From Butyrivibrio sp. (GTDB lineage: Bacteria > Bacillota_A > Clostridia > Lachnospirales > Lachnospiraceae): a DNA stretch of 9,453 nt. Below the pieces are notes generated by a model that saw only the letters and a program-made list of their open reading frames with translations, had not been told where the DNA came from and ran no database searches. A program made the position numbers and the translations under genes. Of the stretch, positions 1-5,726 are shown piece by piece. Position 1 is the first letter of the stretch. The number at the start of each line of letters is the position of its first letter. The stretch spans positions 1 through 9,453 of the forward strand of contig JAGOGF010000024.1 in NCBI GenBank assembly GCA_017996845.1. Direction: 5' to 3'.

Positions 1-8
1 TCATAAAA

Positions 9-81
9 AGCTGCTAACCAGAATCGAACTGGTGACCTCCGCACTACCAATGCGACGCACTACCTACTGTGCTATAGCAGC
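9..81 (-). tRNA. tRNA-Thr, anticodon GGU
   Basis: The minus strand folds into a complete 73-nt cloverleaf. A 7-bp acceptor stem (GCTGCTA with TAGCAGC) has no mismatch. The D stem is GCAC/GTGC around an 8-nt loop containing GG. The anticodon stem TCGCA/TGCGG holds loop TTGGTAG, a 5-nt variable region follows, and the T stem ACCAG/CTGGT closes loop TTCGATT. The anticodon GGT lies at 46-48 (minus) and reads ACC (and ACU) threonine codons. The discriminator base is U, which I recall as common in clostridial tRNA-Thr. The CCA end is not encoded: the acceptor is followed by TTTTATGA, so CCA must be added after transcription. The T run may belong to a terminator, but the window ends there. A strong promoter lies just upstream. 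Confidence 0.97.
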
Positions 82-103
82 TTATGGCTTTCTCAAGTCA
101 CGA

Positions 104-137
104 ATTGTATTGTATCAAACCCCGGAACCTTTGTCAA
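104..137 (-). promoter_or_regulatory. Sigma-A promoter of the tRNA-Thr gene
   Basis: Reading the minus strand, a perfect -35 box TTGACA (137-132) is followed after exactly 17 bases by the -10 box TACAAT (114-109), five of six matches to consensus. A second TACAAT (109-104) overlaps the first by one base, giving TACAATACAAT. Transcription should start near 102, leaving a leader of about 20 nt before the mature tRNA 5' end at 81. The -35 begins 23 bases after the DUF4364 stop codon, so the tRNA does not depend on read-through from the upstream protein operon, although no terminator separates them. Confidence 0.9.
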
Positions 138-160
138 CGCATAATCTATATAAAACATTT

Positions 161-700
161 TCATTGTGACTGATCCGTACTATCCGTCAAAAGCCGGTCT
201 ACCAGATACTGATAGATCGTCTGACTCTCTTTCTGCCATCTGTCACAAACAAAAGCTGCCATCTCCTCTGTCGGAACCGCAAGCTTCAGATCAATGATCG
301 CCTCTCCGTTTTCCTTTGCCATCAGATGCGCTTCATATTCTCCACTTGTTCTTTTGAGATAATCTGCAAGAATGGAAGACTCATTTCTAAGGCGGATGCG
401 ATTTTTCTTTAGAAATTCATCCACCTGTTGGATAATTGCAGGATTGATCTCTGTGATAAAAAAGCGCAGAGCCTCCTTACCCTCATCCGTAAGTTCCAGA
501 TAGGTCCGATTCCGTGAAATTTTCTCCACGACCAGTTTCTGATCCCGCATCTCACCAAAAACTTCCTGCAGTGTCAGAAACGTTGTATATTCATTTTCCA
601 GAATAAAATCATAGATCTGCGATTTGCTGAGCGTTACATCAGAACGATTCAGCATATACAACACGATCATCTTGTATAATGTCAGATATTGTGATGCCAT
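161..700 (-). CDS. DUF4364 family protein, winged-helix-like, function unknown
   Basis: A 179-residue protein that I recognise as DUF4364, a family widespread in Clostridia with no established function. Residues about 5-80 read as a winged helix-turn-helix: helix LTLYKMIVLYML, a second helix after SKSQIYDFILE, a recognition-helix-like segment TLQEVFGEMRDQKLV, then a wing (SRNRTYLELTDEGKEAL) resembling PadR/MarR-type wings. The C-terminal half (about 85-175) is mixed helix and strand with no catalytic motif or membrane segment that I can see. The length is normal for the family. The start is supported by the Shine-Dalgarno AGGAGAA (713-707), 6 bases before the ATG. It is the last protein gene of the glmM-rarA-DUF5722 unit, 21 bases after the DUF5722 stop. 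A transcriptional-regulator role is inferred from the fold only; target and ligand are unknown. Confidence 0.88.
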   Translation of the reverse strand: MASQYLTLYKMIVLYMLNRSDVTLSKSQIYDFILENEYTTFLTLQEVFGEMRDQKLVVEKISRNRTYLELTDEGKEALRFFITEINPAIIQQVDEFLKKNRIRLRNESSILADYLKRTSGEYEAHLMAKENGEAIIDLKLAVPTEEMAAFVCDRWQKESQTIYQYLVDRLLTDSTDQSQ

Positions 701-721
701 ACTGTATTCTCCTGCCTGCGA

Positions 722-2578
722 TCAGAAATTTTTTCCCACAATTGCCTTTGCAAAGGCTGTATATGTATCGCTCTGATCTGTATCGATATATTTATATACA
801 TTATATATATATTTGTGACTTCCGCCAACCGTATCCAGTCCAAGCGCAAGTCCGAACTGCGCAATTTCATCCGAAGCATCTGTCTGCCTTGACAGCATCA
901 TAGCATCAATATGACCATTTGCCACCATTTTCTTATAAGCGTAGGCAAAAGCCGCCGCCTGCAGTTCCTGACCGGAAGAAGAGGAATAGCCCATCTCGCT
1001 TAATATGATAGACCTCATTTTTCCATTTGTTTTGAGCATCGAATCCTGTGCCATATAATCGGTCAAAACATTAATGTTATCCATTGTAATCATGGAGGTG
1101 TCCGCACTTTGTGTCACCAAAGCAGATACATTCCAAAATGCCGCATTTCCATTAGGATAAGAATATGGATGCTGTGAGAGATTCCAGTCAATATCTCCGT
1201 ATTTACGAATAGAAGATGCAAACAGATCAATCATATCCCGTCCGTCATAATCCGGATTTTTACTCCAGTTGCGATCCCACTGCTGATCCAGCGGCATATA
1301 TATTTTTGCCCCTCCGTTAACACTTTTAATCGCATTATAAAACACACGAAAGGCCCTTGTATATGCTGCTGTATAAGTTTCAATATCAGTAGCCGCCATA
1401 TAATTCCATTCTTTTCTGGCGTTTACTTCATTTCCGATGATCCACATGCTGACTTTGCCATGACCGTCTCCCGAGTATCTCCCTGCGAGGAAAGATGCAA
1501 TTGCAGAAAGCGCTTTTACGCCTGCTTCATCTGACGCATTGAACATATAATAGGGAGCTGATGAACCGCATCTGGCAGTCGGATATGTGATTTCCGGATA
1601 GGCAGAAGTCGATGCATTATCCAGAATAATTGCCGCAATATCAATACCCTTTGCATTTAACGTTTCAAACAGATAGTCATATTCATGAATGATTGCCCCA
1701 TTGAAATGATAAGTAACACCATCATAAGAATACGTAATGGTCGGATAGGCAACACTGGAAGTGCCCCCGAGAATCCTGGCAAGCGGGATATTATATGTCG
1801 CATAGTTTACTCCCAGATCGTCCAGTTCAGAACCTGCAACCTTCGTCGGATCCACCAGCAGCCCCTTTATGGAATCCTGTTTCATGCCACTGTACTGATA
1901 GGCTGCAACTGCCTCCGGGTTTGTGATATATCTGGCATGACTGATTGGAAGAAATACGCCGTCTTTTTTTACCGCTACAACAAATTTATCGTAGAGTCTT
2001 GAATCTGCTTTTTTATTATTCAGATTAACAGAAAAAGAGATTTTGGAATCTTTATAAATGCTTGCAATTGATTCCTGTCCATCCGTCAGTCCTTCTGCGT
2101 AAGTTGCTTCATTAAAAAGATAATAGTACGGATCATCACTGATGGCAATCCCCGGCGCCGTAACAGAAATATCTACTTTACCAGTCTGTGCACTAATCTC
2201 ACAGGATTCGATTTCCAGAAAATCTGCTGAATTATCCTGTGTAAGTTCCACTTTCTCCGGTTGTCTGGCAAGCGCGTCTGAAACTGCTTTCCCGGAAGAT
2301 ACCACTCCCGTAAGCATATCGTCCACAGGCAGATGTGCACTGTCTGTAATATCGGTCCCTATCTGCGTCTGCACGGCAGATGTGCCAATGGAACTCTGAA
2401 CCGTTTTGGGTTTCGCCATCCATTTATGGACAATATAAACAGTACCAGCAACCATCCCGGCTATCAGAATACCCGCAAACATACATATCAGCAGTAGGAA
2501 GAGTCGTTGATCCTTCCTGCCGCGCCCATGCCTGCTCCTTTTTCTTTTTCTATGTCTGTGTTCCGTCATCCCCTTCAT
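722..2578 (-). CDS. Membrane-anchored DUF5722 protein, putative GH-A-like glycosidase
   Basis: A surface-anchored protein of 618 residues, or 621 if translation starts at the in-frame ATG at 2587; residues here count from that upstream Met. A very basic tail (11-25, rich in Arg, His and Lys) precedes one hydrophobic helix at about 29-53, so a type II anchor with the bulk outside the cell is predicted. Residues about 115-225 look like a beta-rich domain and about 235-605 like a TIM barrel. The motif WIIGNEVN (382-389) matches the Asn-Glu acid/base signature of clan GH-A on strand 4. SEMGYSS (530-536) supplies a candidate nucleophile, Glu531, about 144 residues later, as expected for strand 7. 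I recognise the family as DUF5722; hydrolase activity and substrate are inference. It overlaps the rarA end by 29 bases. I prefer the ATG at 2578 because GAAGGA (2595-2590) lies 11 bases before it but only 2 bases before the ATG at 2587. Confidence 0.85.
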   Translation of the reverse strand: MKGMTEHRHRKRKRSRHGRGRKDQRLFLLLICMFAGILIAGMVAGTVYIVHKWMAKPKTVQSSIGTSAVQTQIGTDITDSAHLPVDDMLTGVVSSGKAVSDALARQPEKVELTQDNSADFLEIESCEISAQTGKVDISVTAPGIAISDDPYYYLFNEATYAEGLTDGQESIASIYKDSKISFSVNLNNKKADSRLYDKFVVAVKKDGVFLPISHARYITNPEAVAAYQYSGMKQDSIKGLLVDPTKVAGSELDDLGVNYATYNIPLARILGGTSSVAYPTITYSYDGVTYHFNGAIIHEYDYLFETLNAKGIDIAAIILDNASTSAYPEITYPTARCGSSAPYYMFNASDEAGVKALSAIASFLAGRYSGDGHGKVSMWIIGNEVNARKEWNYMAATDIETYTAAYTRAFRVFYNAIKSVNGGAKIYMPLDQQWDRNWSKNPDYDGRDMIDLFASSIRKYGDIDWNLSQHPYSYPNGNAAFWNVSALVTQSADTSMITMDNINVLTDYMAQDSMLKTNGKMRSIILSEMGYSSSSGQELQAAAFAYAYKKMVANGHIDAMMLSRQTDASDEIAQFGLALGLDTVGGSHKYIYNVYKYIDTDQSDTYTAFAKAIVGKNF

Positions 2579-3902
2579 CTGCTGCATGGTCCTTCAAGAA
2601 TTTCATGTGATCCCGTATCTTTATTTCATACCCGTTTTCGGATGGATGATAGAATTCTTTTCCAACAAGTGCATCCGGAAGATATTGCTGTTCTGTATAA
2701 TGATTCGGATAATCATGTGAATATTTGTATCCGATTCCATGCCCGAGTCTGGATGCTGATTTGTAATGTGCATCCTGAAGATGAGCTGGTATCGGAAGGT
2801 TTCCTGTATCATAGACTGCCTGTGTTGCTTCATCAATTGCCACAATTGAACTGTTGCTTTTAGGCGCTGATGCAATATAGGCTGCTGCCTGTGCAAGCGT
2901 AATTCTCGCTTCCGGCATCCCAAGACGCTCTACTGCAAGTGCTGCACTGACTGCAACCTGCATTGCCTGTGGATCAGCATTTCCGATATCTTCTGAAGCA
3001 CTGACCATCATGCGCCTCGTAATGAATTTGGGATCTTCTCCTGCAACAATCATCCGCGCAAGATAATACACCGCAGCATCCGGATCTGAACCGCGAAGGC
3101 TTTTGATAAATGCTGAAATGGTATCATAATGATTGTCACCGTCTTTATCATATCTGGCGACTTTCTTCTGGATGCATTCCTGCGCAACCTGACGGGTAAT
3201 ATGAATTTTCCCGTCGGAGCTGCGCTCAGTCGTCATAATTCCAAGTTCTATTGCATTTAGTGCATGCCTGGCGTCCCCATCTGCAAGATCTGCCAGAAAA
3301 TCTCTTGCATCTGCATTAATCTCGGCATGGTAAGAGCCCATTCCTTTTTCACTGTCATGAACCGCACGATCGATCAGTAATCCAATATCCTCCGGGGTAA
3401 GCGGCTTAAGTTCAAATATGACAGACCTGGACAAAAGAGCACCGTTTACCTCAAAATATGGATTTTCCGTTGTTGCACCAATTAATATAACCGTTCCGTC
3501 TTCCACAAAAGGAAGAAGATAATCCTGCTGTCCCTTGTTAAATCTGTGAATCTCATCAATAAACAGAATCGTTTTTTTCTGATACATTCCGCGGTTATTT
3601 CTGGCTTTTTCAACAACTTCTTCCATATCTTTTTTACCGGAAACCGTAGCATTGATCTGCATAAATTCAGCCTTGGTCGTATGCGCGATTACTTTCGCAA
3701 GTGTCGTTTTCCCGGTTCCGGGTGGGCCATACAAAATAATGGAACTGATTTTATCTGCCTTAATGGCGCGGTAAAGCAGTTTATCCCTGCCGATGATATG
3801 CTTCTGTCCCACTACTTCTTCAAGTGTCTGTGGCCGCATTCGTGCCGCCAGCGGAGATTCTTTTTTCATGTTGTTCTGTCTTGCATAATCAAATAAATCC
3901 AT
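2550..3902 (-). CDS. rarA: Replication-associated recombination protein A (RarA/MgsA), AAA+ ATPase
   Basis: A 450-residue cytosolic AAA+ ATPase of the RarA/MgsA/Mgs1-WRNIP1 family, related to clamp-loader subunits and acting at stalled or gapped replication forks. It starts with the clostridial MDLFDYA and the family box PLAARMRPQTLEEVVGQKHI (17-36). Walker A is GPPGTGKT (59-66). Walker B is ILFIDEIHRFNKGQQD, with Asp116-Glu117. Sensor 1 is GATTENP (142-148), the arginine finger is in LLSRS (Arg159), and sensor 2 is GDARHALN (Arg212). The C-terminal half (about 255-430) is the helical lid and tetramerisation region, with SASEDIGNADP and DAHYKSASRLGHG. The length is typical. The start codon lies 3 bases after the glmM stop with only a weak upstream SD, so translation is probably coupled to glmM. 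The final 29 bases also encode the start of the DUF5722 protein in another frame. Confidence 0.96.
   Translation of the reverse strand: MDLFDYARQNNMKKESPLAARMRPQTLEEVVGQKHIIGRDKLLYRAIKADKISSIILYGPPGTGKTTLAKVIAHTTKAEFMQINATVSGKKDMEEVVEKARNNRGMYQKKTILFIDEIHRFNKGQQDYLLPFVEDGTVILIGATTENPYFEVNGALLSRSVIFELKPLTPEDIGLLIDRAVHDSEKGMGSYHAEINADARDFLADLADGDARHALNAIELGIMTTERSSDGKIHITRQVAQECIQKKVARYDKDGDNHYDTISAFIKSLRGSDPDAAVYYLARMIVAGEDPKFITRRMMVSASEDIGNADPQAMQVAVSAALAVERLGMPEARITLAQAAAYIASAPKSNSSIVAIDEATQAVYDTGNLPIPAHLQDAHYKSASRLGHGIGYKYSHDYPNHYTEQQYLPDALVGKEFYHPSENGYEIKIRDHMKFLKDHAADEGDDGTQT
2590..2595 (-). promoter_or_regulatory. Ribosome binding site of the DUF5722 gene, inside rarA
   Basis: GAAGGA on the minus strand is the only good Shine-Dalgarno match near the three closely spaced in-frame ATGs at 2587, 2578 and 2569. 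The distances are 2, 11 and 20 bases, so the middle ATG fits best. The site sits within the last 15 codons of rarA, so ribosomes finishing rarA pass over it, which suggests translational coupling. Confidence 0.5.
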
Positions 3903-3905
3903 CGA

Positions 3906-5300
3906 TCAGTCTGCCTGCTTCATAAATCCTTTTGCCCGAATCACATCCATCACTTCATCCACATATCTGCGACAGATATCTTTCTGCTCTGCCTCTACCA
4001 TAACACGTACAACCGGCTCTGTGCCTGATTCTCTTACCAGGATACGACCGGTATTGCCCAGTTCCCTTGTGACCTGGTCAACCTTTGCACGTACATCCGG
4101 ATCTTCCTGTGCAGCTGCCTTATCCGTTACACGGACATTTTCCAGTACCTGGGGATAAATAACCAACGGAGAAGCCAGTTCACTCATTTTCTTCTTACGG
4201 GCCAGCATCACTTCCATCATTTTAATACTGGTAAGAATACCATCTCCCGTTGTTGCATATTTGGAAAAGATAATATGTCCCGACTGCTCACCACCGATGG
4301 TACATTTATTTTGCGTCATGTACTCATAAACATATTTATCGCCAACCTGTGTCTTGGCATATCCGATTCCTGCCTCATCCAGTGCTCTGTACAAACCAAA
4401 ATTAGACATAATTGTCGTGACTACTGTATTATTTGTCAGTTTCTCCCGATCCTTCATATACTTTCCATAGATGTACAGGATATGATCGCCTGATACCACA
4501 TTTCCCTTTTCGTCTACACACAGACATCTGTCTGCGTCTCCGTCATAGGCAAACCCAACATCCAGGCCCTTTTCCACAACAAATTTCTGTAATCCTTCAA
4601 TATGTGTTGAACCTGCATTGTTATTAATGTTTACACCATTGGGCTCATCATTGATGACATAGGTCTGCGCCCCAAGTGCATCAAATACGGATTTTGCAAC
4701 ATTCCAGGATGCGCCGTTGGCGCAGTCAAGACCAACCTTTACACCTTTAAAGGAATATAACCCAAGTGAAATCAGATATCCGACATACCGATTTCTTCCC
4801 GAAACATAGTCTACGGTACAACCGATCTGTTCTCTTTTTGCAAACGGAAGTTCTGTCCATTTCCTGCCAAATGCTTCCAAATGTCCATCAATATAATCTT
4901 CGACAAGATTGATTGTCTGTTCATCCATCTTTTCACCGTGCCCGTTGATCAGCTTAATCCCGTTATCATAATATGGATTATGACTTGCTGTGATCATAAC
5001 GCCGCAGTCAAATTCATCTACTCGTGCAACATATGCAACCGAGGGGGTTGTCGTAACATGCAAAAGATAAGCATCTGCACCGGATGCCACAAGCCCACCG
5101 ACCAGACTGTATTCGAACATATAACTTGAACGGCGTGTATCTTTTCCGATTACAATACGCGGTGCGGAAGTATCTCCCGCCTGCCTTTTGCATTCTCCAT
5201 AGTACCAGCCAAGAAATCTTCCTACCGTATAAGCATGATCAGCAGTCAGGCCTTCATTTGCCTCTCCGCGAAAACCGTCTGTTCCAAAATATTTTCCCAT
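3906..5300 (-). CDS. glmM: Phosphoglucosamine mutase GlmM
   Basis: A 464-residue enzyme of the alpha-D-phosphohexomutase family that converts glucosamine-6-phosphate to glucosamine-1-phosphate on the route to UDP-GlcNAc, the precursor of peptidoglycan and other wall polymers. The N-terminus GKYFGTDGFRG is the GlmM signature. The catalytic phosphoserine is Ser106 in TASHNPYYDNG, the Mg-binding loop is DGDADR (253-258), the sugar-binding loop is GEQSGH (337-342), and the C-terminal phosphate-binding loop is RESGTEP (423-429). All four active-site loops are intact. It is slightly longer than the usual roughly 445-450 residues. The Shine-Dalgarno AAAGGAG (5313-5307) sits 6 bases before the ATG. 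It is the first gene of a unit running into rarA, DUF5722 and DUF4364, which puts an essential wall-precursor gene at the head of the transcript. Confidence 0.97.
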   Translation of the reverse strand: MGKYFGTDGFRGEANEGLTADHAYTVGRFLGWYYGECKRQAGDTSAPRIVIGKDTRRSSYMFEYSLVGGLVASGADAYLLHVTTTPSVAYVARVDEFDCGVMITASHNPYYDNGIKLINGHGEKMDEQTINLVEDYIDGHLEAFGRKWTELPFAKREQIGCTVDYVSGRNRYVGYLISLGLYSFKGVKVGLDCANGASWNVAKSVFDALGAQTYVINDEPNGVNINNNAGSTHIEGLQKFVVEKGLDVGFAYDGDADRCLCVDEKGNVVSGDHILYIYGKYMKDREKLTNNTVVTTIMSNFGLYRALDEAGIGYAKTQVGDKYVYEYMTQNKCTIGGEQSGHIIFSKYATTGDGILTSIKMMEVMLARKKKMSELASPLVIYPQVLENVRVTDKAAAQEDPDVRAKVDQVTRELGNTGRILVRESGTEPVVRVMVEAEQKDICRRYVDEVMDVIRAKGFMKQAD

Positions 5301-5359
5301 AGAATGCTCCTTTATATCATGATTTCAATCAGATTCCGGTATCAAACCACCTGTTTTTG

Positions 5360-5368
5360 ATTGTACCA
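5360..5368 (-). promoter_or_regulatory. Candidate extended -10 promoter for the glmM operon
   Basis: On the minus strand TGGTACAAT carries the TGn extension plus a -10 hexamer with five of six consensus bases (5365-5360). No good -35 is present; AAGGCA, 18 bases upstream, matches three of six positions, which is tolerable for an extended -10 promoter. The start site would fall near 5353, giving a leader of about 50 nt before the glmM ATG. The site lies downstream of the clpB-unit terminator, where a promoter for glmM is expected. A competing -10, TATGAT (5422-5417), has no -35 either. Confidence 0.5.
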
Positions 5369-5461
5369 TAAATTTCATCACACTGCCTTATTTCCTGCTT
5401 TTTTCTCTGCATTTGTATCATAATAACCTCATTTTCTACAAATCCGTCCTGCTGCATACGC

Positions 5462-5498
5462 AAAAAAGCGGGCATAACAGCATTTTCTGTTATACCCG
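5462..5498 (-). terminator. Intrinsic terminator of the clpB-DUF4250 unit
   Basis: On the minus strand a 12-bp stem CGGGTATAACAG / CTGTTATGCCCG (one G-U pair, no mismatch) encloses a 6-nt loop, AAAATG, and is followed directly by CTTTTTT. This is a textbook Rho-independent terminator, 32 bases after the DUF4250 stop codon. The upstream side is A-rich, so the hairpin could also stop plus-strand transcription, but no plus-strand gene is seen here. Confidence 0.95.
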
Positions 5499-5529
5499 TT
5501 CTTTATTTTTCTGATTCTGCATCTAATAC

Positions 5530-5721
5530 TCAGACGAATGCATTTTTTCCTGCATCATAATGATAATCCACTGCAGCCAGTTTCTCACAGATACCTTTCA
5601 GTTCTTCCTGCCCGATTGCAAGGTCATCTACAAGTTCTGTCAGGCTGCTGTAGTGATCTCTGAGCTTCATATTCAGAAAACTCAGAAGCATGACCGGATC
5701 CTGTGGTAAAGTATTGTCCAT
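5530..5721 (-). CDS. DUF4250 family small protein
   Basis: A 63-residue protein that I recognise as DUF4250, a small family of Clostridia and relatives with no known function. The conserved pattern is visible: LPQDPVMLLSFLNMKLRD, then a Ser-Ser-Leu-rich helix (YSSLTELVDDL), a second short helix (QEELKGICEKLAAV) and the C-terminal DYHYDAGKNAFV. It reads as a compact helical domain without signal peptide, membrane segment or cysteine pair; a helix-turn-helix-like fold is possible but not shown. An in-frame GTG at 5730 overlaps the clpB stop, but it has no spacing to the Shine-Dalgarno, so I chose the ATG at 5721, which also places the family-typical Leu-Pro close to the N-terminus. It follows clpB by 5 bases and shares its terminator. 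Confidence 0.88.
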   Translation of the reverse strand: MDNTLPQDPVMLLSFLNMKLRDHYSSLTELVDDLAIGQEELKGICEKLAAVDYHYDAGKNAFV

Positions 5722-5726
5722 TTTTC

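Noticed and set aside
1..81. tRNA-Thr 3' end as an integration attachment site
   Set aside because: No duplicated tRNA 3' segment, integrase or foreign-looking gene is visible, and the downstream side is outside the window.
679..2610. Plus- and minus-strand short frames over the DUF5722 gene
   Set aside because: They are shadows of the coding frame with no SD, low-complexity composition in places (Tyr/Ile run from the TA stretch), and no recognisable domain.
3572..3578. A7 run in rarA (and another in DUF5722 at 1964-1970) as a programmed frameshift site
   Set aside because: The run is not phased as an X-XXY-YYZ slippery heptamer in the coding frame, and both genes are full length in the zero frame.
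5320..5331. Small dyad TGATT-GA-AATCA upstream of the glmM SD
   Set aside because: Arms of 5 bp with a 2-base centre are expected by chance in A/T-rich DNA, and no known operator matches.
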